From: Stictocephala bisonia
Lineage: Eukaryota > Arthropoda > Insecta > Hemiptera > Membracidae
Assembly: GCA_035578905.1 (NCBI GenBank)
Contig: JAQJVL010000249.1
Coordinates: forward strand, 1,119,499 to 1,183,498
Direction: 5' to 3'
DNA length: 64,000 nt
Of this stretch, positions 25,337 to 36,822 are shown piece after piece. The position numbers and the translations under genes were made by a program. Each line of letters starts with the position of its first letter. Position 1 is the stretch's first letter. Under the pieces are notes generated by a model. That model was not told the origin of the DNA. It saw only the letters and a list, made by a program, of their open reading frames with translations, and did no database searches.

Positions 25337-25724
25337 AAACCTAGAGGATATGCCTGAGAGTCTGAGACAAGACGTAGAGCATATGTCTGGACTGATCGGT
25401 TTGAGAGTCCAAAACAGGACCTGGAGGATATGCCTTGAATGTTATGTTTGAAAGTCCGACACAGGACCTAGAGGATATGCCTGGACTGATAGGTTTGAGA
25501 GTCCAACACTGGACCTGGAGGATATGCCTGGACTGATATCTTTAGGAGTCCGACAAAGGACCTGGATGATACGTCTGGACTGACAGGATTGCAATTCGAC
25601 GCAGGACCTGGAGGATATGCCTTAACTCTTAGGTTTGAGAGTTGGAGACAGGACCTGGAGGATATGTCTGGACTGATAGGAATGCAGTCCGACACAGGAC
25701 CTGGAGGATATGCCTTGACTCTTA
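25337..25724. repeat. 47-bp tandem array, left part (about 8 units)
   Basis: Unit landmarks: gtttgagagtccgacacagg then acctggaggatatgcctgga. Starts at 25399, 25446 and 25493 give a 47-bp period. Units are moderately diverged. The array resumes in the same orientation at 27302, on the other side of an inserted element. Confidence 0.85.
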
Positions 25725-26220
25725 TAGTCCGAATAAAATAACTTTGGTACTGGCGGAACGGCCACGCACCACTGGTCTAAAATGACAAAACTCTGAGCTT
25801 TAACTAGCTGTCAAACTTAAAATAAGTAAGCAATAATTTTCAAATTACTTGTATAGTGTCCAACATGTTATATTCTTTAAGAAAATATTATGCTGGATAT
25901 TTTGCTTAAACTAATTTGTTTTTTTATTGTGATATTTGTGTTTAAGAACACGGTTTTATGAGTGAAATTGCGCGTGAGTCGTCTTTAACCTGTTACTGTA
26001 GAGACAGTAATAATAATAAAATAATTTCTTGTAGATGGATGACAGTTTGATTCATTGTGATTAGTTTGGTATAAGTCTCATTTAATAATTCAAACAGGTT
26101 AATGAGAAATTAATTTTTTTGTAAACCTTTGTAAATTCGATAATAACAAACTCTAGATAAAATTTCTTTAAACCTAAATTAGTTGTGTTATTTAAGTGAC
26201 ACTAAAATCGTACTCTCGTA
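25725..26220 (+). repeat. Left terminal inverted repeat arm
   Basis: Pairs with 26810-27301. Strong matches include ctttggtactggcggaacg, cacggttttatgagtgaaat and tggatgacagtttgattcat; similarity weakens toward the centre. Confidence 0.85.
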
Positions 26221-26809
26221 TTAAATAGAATTTTCTTGAATTAGGAAGAAAGATTCAGAAGTTTTCAAAACTCGATTGTCAACAAGGCGGCAGTGATACC
26301 ACACGCACAATGTACAGTCACTGGCTCAGCTCTTGCCTCTTCCATTGCAAACATTTCTTGTCAACTACTAATAGAACACTTCCTAAAATTTGAAAGAGCC
26401 TAAATATTATAATTGCGATAAACACTGATAATTATATACACACTGAATCCTATAGCATTATTGTCACATTTAAATAAATAAAAACGTGTTATATCACTAA
26501 AACTAAATAATTGTAATCAAAATAAACTAGTGGTTATACAATATTAAGCACTGTCAAATCGATAAAGAACTGAACACGAACACACCTCAAAGTCAATAGT
26601 CAACTAACTTACCTTATTTCTTACTGGAGAAACATTTCTTATCTGGAAATATCGTCGATCGGAATTCGTTTTACGCTTGGGCTGAATATTCAGTCTACAC
26701 TTTCCCTTGAGCAGAGTATACCTTACGCGTCCGACACAGCCTCGATGTAAACGAACTATGAGTTTACTTCATCAACTCTTCATTATTTTTCCGCATGTTT
26801 TATTAGTAC

Positions 26810-27301
26810 CACAGTATTATTTTAACTATACATAAATAACACAGTTAATGTTTGCTCAAATAAATTTTGTCTAGCGTTTTTCGTTTCCGAGTTTGCAAGG
26901 TTTTACAAAAAAATTAATTTCTCATTAAGCTGTTTGAATTATTAAATGAGACTTTTACCAAACTAATCACAATGAATCAAACTGTCATCCATCCACAAGA
27001 AATTATTTTATTATTATTATTTTTGCTACAGTGACAGGTTGAAGACGACTCACGCCCAATTTCACTCATAAAACCGTGTTTTTAAATACAAATATCGCTA
27101 TAAAAAGCAATTTAGCTCAAGAAAAATCTCCGGCATAATTTTTCCTTAAAGAATATAAACTGGTGGACACTATACAATTAGTATGAAAATTATTGTTTAC
27201 TTATTTTAAGTTTGACAGCAAATTAAAGCTCAGAGTTTTGTCATTTCAGACCAGTGGAGCGAGGGCGTTCCGCCAGTACCAAAGTTATTTTATTCGAACT
27301 A
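26810..27301 (-). repeat. Right terminal inverted repeat arm
   Basis: Reverse complement of the left arm. Differences are point substitutions and small indels, so the arms are no longer identical and the insertion is not very recent. Confidence 0.85.
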
Positions 27302-27720
27302 TAGGTTTGAAAGTAGGAGACAGGACCTGGAGGATATGTCTGTACTGATAGGTTTGAGAGTTTGACACAGGACCTGAAGGATATGCCTTGACTGTTAAGT
27401 TTGAGAGTCGGAGACAGGACCTGGAGTATATGTCTGGACTGAAAGGTTTGAGAGTCTGAGACAGAACCTGAAGGATATGCCTAGACTGATAGGTGTGAGA
27501 GTCCGACACAGAACATGGAGGATATGCCCTGACTGTTAGGTTTGTGAGTCCGAGACATGACCTAAAGGGTTTGCCAATCCTGGACCTGTCTGGACTGATA
27601 AGTTTGAGAGTCCGAGACAGGAGGATATGTCTGGACTGATAGGTTTGAGAGTCCGACAGAGGACTTGGATTATGTGTCTTGACTTATACGTCTGAGAGCC
27701 CGAAAAGGACTTGAACGAGT
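27302..27720. repeat. 47-bp tandem array, right part (about 8-9 units)
   Basis: Same unit and orientation as 25337-25724. The last units (about 27540-27720) carry indels and are more diverged, as expected at an array edge. Confidence 0.8.
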
Positions 27721-27770
27721 CACGATAAGTCCTCTGAACTTCATGGTTCCGTGATATTGAAGGTCTATAC

Positions 27771-28014
27771 GCCCCCCCCCCTATTCAAGCACAATGTATC
27801 TGTAGGATTAGATGCAATGTATAGTATTGACCCACTCACCCGCCTATACACGTACAATGTATCTGTAGGATTATATACACTGTATAGCACTGACCCAGTC
27901 ACCCACCTATACACGTACAATGTATCTGTAGGATTAGATACACTGTATAGTATTGACCCACCCGCTCGCCCATTCACGTACAATGTATCTGTAGGATTAG
28001 ATACACTCTAATTT
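27771..28014. repeat. 63-bp tandem array, 4 copies, related to the 36-bp family in reverse
   Basis: acaatgtatctgtaggatta recurs at 27791, 27854, 27917 and 27980. The reverse complement of each unit contains acgtgtataggcgggtgag then tgggtcaatactatac, which aligns over about 36 bp with the 63.2-kb array unit. The other ~27 bp is an extra segment. Confidence 0.85.
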
Positions 28015-28276
28015 ATAAAAAATAGAATTAATATGGATTTTAACTGCTTAGGTGTGATAAGTAGATACATTAATAAAACAATAAATAAAAAGAAAATTAT
28101 TGCTAATCTAGTCATTTGGATTGTGAAAAGACAATAGTTTTAGTTTAATTGATTAGAAATTAATAAACTAACGTTTCCATTATAAATGGTTTATGATGTA
28201 AGTATAAGATATAAATAAAGGATTTTATTATTGTGTATCGGTATGATTCATATTCATTACAGTGGGAGACCTACTG
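28015..28276. other. AT-rich spacer
   Basis: Nothing recognised between the 63-bp and 86-bp arrays. Confidence 0.5.
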
Positions 28277-28878
28277 CAATACCAATACATTAGGATTGGC
28301 TGGTGTAAGAGTGCTACACGATATTTAGGTTACATTTTACACAAAAAAGCATTGTTGTACCACAATACCAATACATTAGGATTGGCTGGTGTAAGAGTGC
28401 TACACGATATTTAGATTACGTTTTACACAAAAAAGCATTGTTGTACCACAATACCAATACATTAGGATTGGCTGGTGTAAGAGTGCTACACGATATTTAG
28501 GTTACATTTTACACAAAAAAGCATTGTTGTACCACAATACCAATACATTAGGATTAGCTGGTGTAAGAGTGCTACACGATATTTAGGTTACATTTTACAC
28601 AAAAAAGCATTGTTGTACCACAATACCAATACAGTAGGATTGGCTGGTGTAAGAGTGCTACACGATATTTAGGTTACGTTTTACACAAAAAAGCATTGTT
28701 GTACCACAATACCAATACATTAAGATTGGCTGGTGTAAGAGTGCTACACGATATTTAGGTTACGTTTTACACAAAAAAGCATTGTTGTACCACAATACCA
28801 ATACATTAAGATTGGCTGGTGTAAGAGTGCTACACGATATTTACGCTACATATTACACAAACAAGCATTGTTTACCAC
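28277..28878. repeat. 86-bp tandem array, 7 copies
   Basis: caataccaatacattaggat starts at 28277, 28363, 28449, 28535, 28621, 28707 and 28793. The units are almost identical, with few substitutions (cattaagatt in the last two). The array ends about 25 bp before a tRNA-Gln-like sequence. Confidence 0.95.
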
Positions 28879-28902
28879 AATACCATTGTATTGTTTACTT
28901 AC

Positions 28903-28982
28903 ATCCGGCTCCATGGGGTAATGATTAGTTTTTACCACTCTGGACTTTGAATTCAGCGATCCAAGTTCAAATCTCAGTGGAA
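28903..28982 (+). pseudogene. tRNA-Gln(TTG)-derived sequence, probably a SINE head
   Basis: The anticodon-arm region ctctggactttgaattcag is close to tRNA-Gln with anticodon TTG, followed by cgatccaagttcaaatctc, a T-arm with a good B-box (GTTCAAATC). The 5' part ggctccatggggtaatg carries an A-box-like segment, but the D-loop has about six extra bases (tttttac) and the acceptor arms do not pair. It is therefore not a functional tRNA gene. The following ~60 bp (to about 29045) resemble, loosely, the sequence after the second copy at 32.6 kb (both contain taaata.attttagtg), which suggests a SINE family. Confidence 0.65.
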
Positions 28983-29045
28983 ATGAAATAGTTTTGTAGT
29001 GCTAATTACGTAAATATATTTTAGTGCAAAGTCTCACTACTTAAA

Positions 29046-29867
29046 GTTTTGGTCTTTTCTTAAGGCTTTGGTCTCACTACTTAAGGAGGAGGTCTATTCA
29101 TGATATCTTTTATGATCCATCAATAAATATTCAATTTTGTAATCTAATATTTTTTAGAATCTTTTATATTGCATACAAGGACTATTTCATTTTTATATTG
29201 ATTATTAAAATATTTATGTAAGCTTACTATATTTATATCAACAAATCAATTATAGATTATCTAGTTTGTAATTTTTTATTTAATTAGAAAAGTAGTATAA
29301 AATAGCATTCTATTTATAATATATCATCAATCAAACCAACTTTATTTTTTCTTTTTTTTATAAGACTTTTAGTTATACTATTTTCATTATTACCTATACA
29401 TAATAGAAGACAATTTAAAATCATAGGTAAAAGATCAATAATTAATTATGTACCACTTTAGATACACGACTTAATCATATAAAATACTTGCCAAACACGA
29501 ATTCAAACCACATCCTCTATGAAGATCATTACCTCATTTGTAAACTATAAACAATACACAAATATTGAGAAAGCATAGACAAATATTTGAAATCAACAAA
29601 ATATTAATAACTCTAAAATATTTATAAAATACCAACAATATATCCTACTGCCAAGGCAATTAGTTAAAAAGCATAAATACGTTTGTTCAGGAATAATTTG
29701 ACAAACGTGTTAACAAAAAAATCAACATAGTATGAAGCCATTCAGTAAATCGTTTTACTTATGGTAGGTTTGGGTTTAAATAAATAAATATATGTATATG
29801 GCTAATTTTATTTCTCAGTTAGAACTAAAATAAAAATGTCAGTGAATGAATAAAAGGCAACTACGGA
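29046..29867. other. AT-rich non-coding DNA
   Basis: Strongly AT-rich, no gene seen. An isolated B-box-like segment near 29500 (minus strand) lacks a tRNA fold. Confidence 0.5.
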
Positions 29868-32212
29868 AACTTGTTATGTTTTAGGCCTCTGACAAATGCA
29901 AACAGTACCAATCACAGTACTTCACATATGTGTACTGTAACTTGTTATGTATAAAGCCTACATAAAAACGGAAACAAGTACCATTCACAGTACTTCACAT
30001 ATGTGTACTGTAACTTGTTATGTTTTATGCCTCTGTACAAACGCAAACAGTACCTTTCACAGTACTTCACATATGTGTACTGTAACTTGTTATGTATAAA
30101 GCCTACATAAAAACGGAAACAAGTACCATTCACAGTACTTCACATATGTGTACTGTAACTTGTTATGTATAAAGCCTACATAAAAACGGAAACAAGTACC
30201 ATTCACAGTACTTCACATATGTGTACTGTAACTTGTTATGTTTTATGCCTCTGTACAAACGCAAACAGTACCTTTCACAGTACTTCACATATGTGTACTG
30301 TAACTTGTTATGTTTTATGCCTCTGTACAAACGCAAACAGTACCTTTCACAGTACTTCACATATGTGTACTGTAACTTGTTATGTTTTATGCCTCTGTAC
30401 AAACGCAAACAGTACCTTTCACAGTACTTCACATATATGTACTGTAGCTTGTTAAGTTTTATGCCTCTGTAGAAACGCAAACAGTACCTTTCACAATACT
30501 TCACATATATGTACTGTAGCTTGTTAAGTTTTAGGCCTCTGTAGAAACGCAAACAGTACCTTTCACAGTACTTCACATATATGTACTGTAACTTGTTATG
30601 TTTTAGGCCTCTGTACAAACGCAAATAGTACCTTTCACAGTACTTCACATATATGTACTGTAACTTGTTATGTTTTATGCCTCTGTACAAACGCAAACAG
30701 TACCTTTCACAATACTTCACATATATGTACTGTAGCTTGTTAAGTTTTAGGCCTCTGTAGAAACGCAAACAGTACCTTTCACAGTACTTCACATATATGT
30801 ACTGTAACTTGTTATGTTTTAGGCCTCTGTACAAACGCAAATAGTACCTTTCACAGTACTTCACATATATGTACTGTAACTTGTTATGTTTTATGCCTCT
30901 GTACAAACGCAAACAGTACCTTTCACAATACTTCACATATATGTACTGTAGCTTGTTAAGTTTTAGGCCTCTGTAGAAACGCAAACAGTACCTTTCACAG
31001 TACTTCACATATATGTACTGTAACTTGTTATGTTTTAGGCCTCTGTACAAACGCAAATAGTACCTTTCACAGTACTTGTCATATATGTACTGTAACTTGT
31101 TATGTTTTAGGCCTCTGTAGAAACGCAAACAGTACCTTTTATAGTACTTCACATATATGTACTGTAACTTGTTATGTTTTATGCCTCTGTAGAAACGCAA
31201 ACAGTACCTTTTATAGTACTTCACATATATGTACTGTAGCTTGCTATATTTTATGCCTCTGTAGAAAAGCAAACAGTACCTTTCGCAGTACTTCACATAT
31301 ATGTACTGTAGCTTTTTATATTTTATGCCTCTGTAGAAACGCAAACAGTACCTTTCGCAGTACTTCACATATATGTACTGTAGCTTGTTATGTTTTATGC
31401 CTCTGTAGAAACGCAAACAGTACCTTTTATAGTACTTCACATATAGGCCTATGTACTGTAACTTGTTATGTTTTTGGCTTCTGTAGAAACGCAAACAGTA
31501 CCTTTTATAGTACTTCACATATATGTACTGTAACTTGTTATGTTTTAGGCCTCTGTAGAAACGCAAACAGTACCTTTTATAGTACTTCACATATATGTAC
31601 TGTAGCTTGTTATATTTTAGGCCTCTGTAGAAACGCAAATAGTACCTTTTATAGTACTTCACATATATGTACTGTAGCTTGTTATGTTTTAGGCCTCTAT
31701 AGAAACGCAAACAGTACCTTTTATAGTACTTCACATATAGGCCTATGTACTGTAACTTGTTATGTTTTAGGCCTCTGTAGAAACGCAAACAGTACCTTTT
31801 ATAGTACTTCACATATATGTACTGTAACTTGTTATGTTTTAGGCCTCTGTAGAAACGCAAACAGTACCTTTTATAGTACTTCACATATATGTACTGTAGC
31901 TTGTTATGTTTTAGGCCTCTGTAGAAACGCAAACAGTACCTTTTATAGTACTTCACATATAGGCCTATGTACTGTAACTTGTTATGTTTTAGGCCTCTGT
32001 AGAAACGCAAACAATACCTTTTATAGTACTTTACATATGTGTACTGTAACTTGTTATGTATAAAGCCTACGTAAAAATGGAAACAAGTACCTTTCACAGT
32101 ACTTCACATATGTGTACTGTGGCTTGTTATGTTTTAGGCCTCTGTAGAAACGCAAACAGTACCTTTTACAGTACTTCACATATGTGTACTGTAACTTGTT
32201 ATTTATAACAGA
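29868..32212. repeat. 72-bp tandem array, about 32 copies
   Basis: Typical unit: tgtactgtaacttgttatgt then tttaggcctctgtagaaacg then a cagtacc...agtacttcacatata part. 72 bp is 24 codons; on the minus strand the frame is open for 644 codons (repeat YVKYYKRYCLRFYRG...), which I regard as a by-product. Three units carry a 6-bp ggccta insertion (near 31445, 31740, 31965), keeping the frame. Each unit includes a near-palindrome, acagtacttcacatatgtg + tactgt, capable of a hairpin. Edge units have distinct variants (tataaagcctacataaaaac), and unit types alternate in blocks, so local duplication has occurred. Confidence 0.95.
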
Positions 32213-32602
32213 ACAAACTATAGATTTTTTTGGCAGGATTATATATTATAAATAATATTCCCTTTTTATAAATAAATGTAATATATTACAACGTTCAGAG
32301 ATGAATGTTAATTTACAATTATCTTACCACAGTTTAATATTGGGAGTGGGTTGAAGCATGGCAATTGCTCTGATAGCGCAGATTAATTAATTTATTACCC
32401 TTGTTTGGCCAGTAGATGGTTCTACATACATTCCCTTCATCAGATTTTCCTTCCTTTATTTACTTCATTTATAAGTTAGTGTTGTTTTATAAAAGAGTAA
32501 ATAATGTAAACTTTATAAAAATAAAATTTAAATTGTTACATTAACACTAAAATCTATTTATAAACCGCATGACAATTATTACTTCCAAAAATTATTGATC
32601 AT
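32213..32602. other. AT-rich DNA, includes the tail side of a SINE-like copy
   Basis: No gene. The part next to 32603 is the putative tail of the minus-strand tRNA-derived copy. Confidence 0.45.
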
Positions 32603-32682
32603 TCATGATCCACAAGACTTGAACTCGGATCGCTGGACTCAAGGCCTAGAGTATCAACAATTACAACTATTATCCTTCATAC
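32603..32682 (-). pseudogene. Second tRNA-Gln(TTG)-derived sequence
   Basis: On the minus strand, gccttgagtccagcgatcc then gagttcaagtcttgtgg matches the anticodon and T-arms of tRNA-Gln; the loop reads CCTTGAG with anticodon TTG. The 5' half (gttgtaattgttgatactc) keeps an A-box-like outline but pairing is poor. It lies in opposite orientation to the copy at 28.9 kb, with the 72-bp array between them. Confidence 0.6.
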
Positions 32683-33430
32683 TAATACTAATTGAATTGT
32701 TATACTCCATTAGTTTTACCCTGTATTTTTGGTTTCAATCATACACAGGAGTTAGTTAATTTTTTTGTTTTTTGTTTGTGGTCTCTGCCCCAAAAATGAG
32801 AACTTTTAAAATAAATCACTCAAGTGGGGTATCAGGTTTAAGGCATTTTTTCTCTCGATTCCTAATATATCATCAGATTGTAGAAAATACTATGGTTATG
32901 GGCTCACTGCCCCCAAAAAAATAGTAGTAACCCGACGATGACGCAGGACGAGTTGCACAAATGGGCTAAAGGCCGAGCTCCCCCCACGAGCGTAGTGAGT
33001 GCAGAGGTGTCCCCTAGTCAATGTCTAATCCTTTAAAAAAATTACATTATTTTATATTACAGTGGATACTAATAGAAACGCATGGCTTCTTACGAACTAT
33101 TAGAGAGACAATTATTACGAAATATATATTCAATAAAAAATGAAAACACATTATTGATCAGAAATAAACAAAACATTACAAAATAATTGAAAATTCAACT
33201 CATTCAACAGAGTAGGGCTTATGATTTGCCAACTCCACTAAAAATAGGCATGGTGATCAGGAATCCCTATACTCTCATGTGGAACACACCACGAATACCA
33301 ATCACTAACGGACAAGTTTTATATACAAAACAAATGATTTACAACTGTTTGAACAAAAAAAATTAAATGTCCAAATTTCTTGTAAATCAATTGGTAATGA
33401 ATTCTCTTCCCAACCTCATGGAAGTATTTT
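32683..33430. other. Non-coding DNA with a short GC-rich patch
   Basis: No gene. A GC-rich patch at about 32935-33015 (acgatgacgcaggacgag; cccccacgagcgtagtgag) looks like part of an interspersed repeat. Confidence 0.45.
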
Positions 33431-33468
33431 GATGATGCATACAATATGTAACGTATGCATTCGTTTCC

Positions 33469-33810
33469 AACAGAATACCGAACTCTGTGATCCTGAATGT
33501 AACTAGTCTCCTAGGACAACAGAATACCGAACTCTGTGATTCTGAATGTAACTAGTCTCCTAGGACAACAGAATACCGAACTCTGTGATCCTGAATGTAA
33601 CTAGTCTCCTAGGACAACAGAATACCGAACTCTGTGATCCTGAATGTAACTAGTCTCCTAGGACAACAGAATACCGAACTCTGTGATCCTGAATGTAAGT
33701 AGTCTCCTAGGACAACAGAATACCGAACTCTGTGATCCTGAATGTAACTAGTCTCCTAGGAAAACAGAATACCGAACTCTGTGATCCTGAATGTAACTAG
33801 TCTCCTAGGA
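33469..33810. repeat. 49-bp tandem array, 7 copies
   Basis: aacagaataccgaactctgt recurs every 49 bp; copies nearly identical. The downstream flank (33811-33877) is repeated after the assembly gap. Confidence 0.95.
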
Positions 33811-33877
33811 TAGCGAATATAAGTTGAGATCATGTAAATATACGTGCACTAAGTCTTACCACAATAATTCTCCATTA

Positions 33878-34000
33878 NNNNNNNNNNNNNNNNNNNNNNN
33901 NNNNNNNNNNNNNNNNNNNNNNNNNNNNNNNNNNNNNNNNNNNNNNNNNNNNNNNNNNNNNNNNNNNNNNNNNNNNNNNNNNNNNNNNNNNNNNNNNNNN
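33878..34000. other. Assembly gap (run of N)
   Basis: 123 unknown bases. The sequences on the two sides are partial duplicates of each other. Confidence 1.
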
Positions 34001-34134
34001 TGATGATGCATACAATGTGTAACGTATCTATTCATTTCCAACAGAATACCGAACTAGTCTCCTAGGATAGGGAATATAAGTCGAGATCATGTAAATAAAC
34101 GTGCAATAAGTCTTACCACAATAATTCTCCATTA
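34001..34134. repeat. Duplicate of 33431-33877 with the array reduced to one partial unit
   Basis: tgatgatgcatacaat.tgta starts both this segment and 33431, and both end in ccacaataattctccatta. Here the 49-bp array is represented only by aacagaataccgaac + tagtctcctagg. Small differences exist (tatctattcat / tatgcattcgt). Confidence 0.85.
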
Positions 34135-34801
34135 CCGGCCTTTGGCCTGTCAGAGTTGGCCATAAATTGTTATCCTACCGGACGTTTCAACGATATTGGA
34201 TATTAACTGCTTGAGCGCATTAACAAATTGATCCAGCGTTTGTATTCATCTCATACAATAAAAATTTACATAGCTCCATTTTAAACAAAAAATAAAATAT
34301 CTTTTTTGAAACTATATCGACATATGTTAGAATTAACTGCCTTCATACAATTGTTTTGTTATACAAAATTTGTATACAGTAATTAGAACGAATTTCACGT
34401 ACTATTAAGAACATAGTTACGTTTCTGAGTATATAAATTGTAACTAGATGCATTTAATAAATGGATTCAAGGAAATGTGTAATGAAAATAAGCTGAAAAT
34501 AAAATTGGGAAAGATTTAAACATAAAGTTACATACATAAAACAGAATATTACCTAGCCTCTGACGTAAAGGGTTACTTGTTGAGACAAGGAATGTGGACC
34601 AAGGATATGAAAGATTGGTTTCCAGCAAGATCTTATTTGTGATGTGTTTTCTCTGCCGACATTTCTATCAATCTAAATCAAACTTGAAGAAAAAACACTA
34701 AAATAACGTAAGGCCTCATAAAAAAAGCAATAAAAATATAAAAAACATACAAATTTAATAATTATTTCAGTTCAAGGGGCCGTTTTAGGATGTCACAACT
34801 A
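34135..34801. other. AT-rich non-coding DNA
   Basis: No gene. A ggcctttggcc mini-palindrome lies near 34138. Confidence 0.5.
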
Positions 34802-35050
34802 CAGTAAAACCCTGATTATCAGAACCGTAATTGTCAGAAACCTGGGTTATCCGAAACATGATTTAGTGAGAAAAGGAATAATCAACATTAATCATAAAAA
34901 CAACTTAAGTAAAACAATTGACATTATATCTGTGAATTATTGTATTCTAAAACAACTACAAAAATGGTTTTACACAGTAAGCATGGCATAGTGTTAAAAA
35001 ATATACATAAATTTTGTACTTTTACATTAGTGTAGGTCTATTGATTTAGG

Positions 35051-35140
35051 ATGTCAGCAAAACGAAAAAGAGTGATTGTCAACCACTGAACCAAAATAGA
35101 ATAATTTTTAAAATGGTTTAAAAAATTTTACTGTTTAACT
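35051..35140 (+). pseudogene. Pogo-type transposase N-terminal remnant
   Basis: Reads MSAKRKRVIVNH, a stop, then TKIE and, after another stop, FLKWFKK. Pogo/Tigger/jerky transposases typically begin with a short basic stretch of this kind, followed by the first CENP-B helix-turn-helix. Two in-frame stops within 20 codons show it is dead. The match is short, but its position just inside pogo-like termini, on the expected strand, supports it. Confidence 0.5.
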
Positions 35141-35141
35141 C

Positions 35142-36822
35142 GCGAGGTTTACGGAAGCACTTGGCCAGGCGATGCGCAGGAGACTAATTGGAGTGGGGGG
35201 AGCCGAGTCAGTGTGTTTACCGAGGCACTTGGCCAGGCGATGGCAGTAGACTAATTGGAGTGGGGGGAGCCGAGTCAGTGTGTTTACCGAGGCACTTGGC
35301 CAGGTGATGGCAGTAGACTAATTGGAGTGGGGGGAGCCGAGTCAGTGTGTTTAACGAGGCACTTGGCCAGGCGATGGCAGTAGACTAATTGGAGTGGGGG
35401 AGCCGAGTCAGTGTGTTTACCGAGGCACTTGGCCAGGTGATGGCAGTAGACTAATTGGAGTGGGGGGAGCCGAGTCAGTGTGTTTACCGAGGCACTTGGC
35501 CAGGTGATGGCAGTAGACTAATTGGAGTGGGGGGAGCCGAGTCAGTGTGTTTACCGAGGCACTTGGCCAGGCGATGGCAGTAGACTAATTGGAGTGGGGG
35601 AGCCGAGTCAGTGTGTTTACCGAGGCACTTGGCCAGGCGATGGCAGTAGACTAATTGGAGTGGGGGGAGCCGAGTCAGTGTGTTTAACGAGGCACTTGGC
35701 CAGGCGATGGCAGTAGACTAATTGGAGTAGGGGGAGCCGAGTCAGTGTGTTTACCGAGGCACTTGGCCAGGTGATGGCAGTAGACTAATTGGAGTGGGGG
35801 GAGCCGAGTCAGTGTGTTTAACGAGGCACTTGGCCAGGCGATGGCAGTAGACTAATTGGAGTGGGGGGAGCCGAGTCAGTGTGTTTAACGAGGCACTTGG
35901 CCAGGCGATGGCAGTAGACTAATTGGAGTAGGGGGAGCCGAGTCAGTGTGTTTACCGAGGCACTTGGCCAGGTGATGGCAGTAGACTAATTGGAGTGGGG
36001 GGAGCCGAGTCAGTGTGTTTACCGAGGCACTTGGCCAGGCGATGGCAGTAGACTAATTGGAGTGGGGGAGCCGAGTCAGTGTGTTTACCGAGGCACTTGG
36101 CCAGGCGATGGCAGTAGACTAATTGGAGTGGGGGGAGCCGAGTCAGTGTGTTTAACGAGGCACTTGGCCAGGCGATGGCAGTAGACTAATTGGAGTAGGG
36201 GGAGCCGAGTCAGTGTGTTTACCGAGGCACTTGGCCAGGTGATGGCAGTAGACTAATTGGAGTGGGGGGAGCCGAGTCAGTGTGTTTAACGAGGCACTTG
36301 GCCAGGCGATGGCAGTAGACTAATTGGAGTGGGGGGAGCCGAGTCAGTGTGTTTAACGAGGCACTTGGCCAGGCGATGGCAGTAGACTAATTGGAGTAGG
36401 GGGAGCCGAGTCAGTGTGTTTACCGAGGCACTTGGCCAGGTGATGGCAGTAGACTAATTGGAGTGGGGGGAGCCGAGTCAGTGTGTTTAACGAGGCACTT
36501 GGCCAGGCGATGGCAGTAGACTAATTGGAGTGGGGGGAGCCGAGTCAGTGTGTTTAACGAGGCACTTGGCCAGGCGATGGCAGTAGACTAATTGGAGTGG
36601 GGGGAGCCGAGTCAGTGTGTTTAACGAGGCACTTGGCCAGGCGATGGCAGTAGACTAATTGGAGTGGGGGGAGCCGAGTCAGTGTGTTTAACTAGGCACT
36701 TGGCCAGGCGATGGCAGTAGACTAATTAGAGTGGGGGGAGCCGAGTCAGTGTGTTTACCGAGGCACTTGGCCAGGTGATGCACAGTAGACTAACAGGAGT
36801 GGGGGAAACCGAGTCAGTGTGT
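35142..36822. repeat. 67-bp tandem array, about 25 copies, with a 468-bp higher-order period
   Basis: Unit: agactaattggagtgggggg then agccgagtcagtgtgtttac then cgaggcacttggccagg... Variants (taccg/taacg, ggtga/ggcga, gtggg/gtagg) recur in the same order about 468 bp (7 units) apart: 35522-35989 matches 35990-36457. GC-rich compared with the flanks. Located inside the pogo-type element. Confidence 0.95.

Larger units (their letters stand above)
25725..27301. mobile_element. Non-autonomous DNA element with ~490-bp TIRs and a TA duplication
   Basis: The ends are tagtccgaataaaataac (left) and gttattttattcgaacta (right), reverse complements but for one base. The arms continue as imperfect inverted repeats for about 490 bp: 25725 to about 26220, and about 26810 to 27301. 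Flanks are TA (25723-25724) and TA (27302-27303). Removing the element and one TA joins gactcTTA to ggtttgaa, which matches intact 47-bp units such as the one near 25624 (cttaggtttgag). This gives good evidence for insertion into a pre-existing array. The ~590-bp centre has no transposase. TA duplication suggests a Tc1/mariner-type transposase acting in trans; long arms resemble foldback elements. Confidence 0.85.

Noticed and set aside
29495..29530. A further tRNA-like B-box on the minus strand
   Set aside because: No anticodon arm or acceptor pairing could be found around it.
30163..32097. 644-codon minus-strand frame with a 24-residue repeat
   Set aside because: It is the 72-bp tandem array translated. 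Insertions of 6 bp keep the frame, but non-coding features such as the palindrome explain the sequence equally well.
33856..34041. Open frame across the N run
   Set aside because: It depends on unknown bases.
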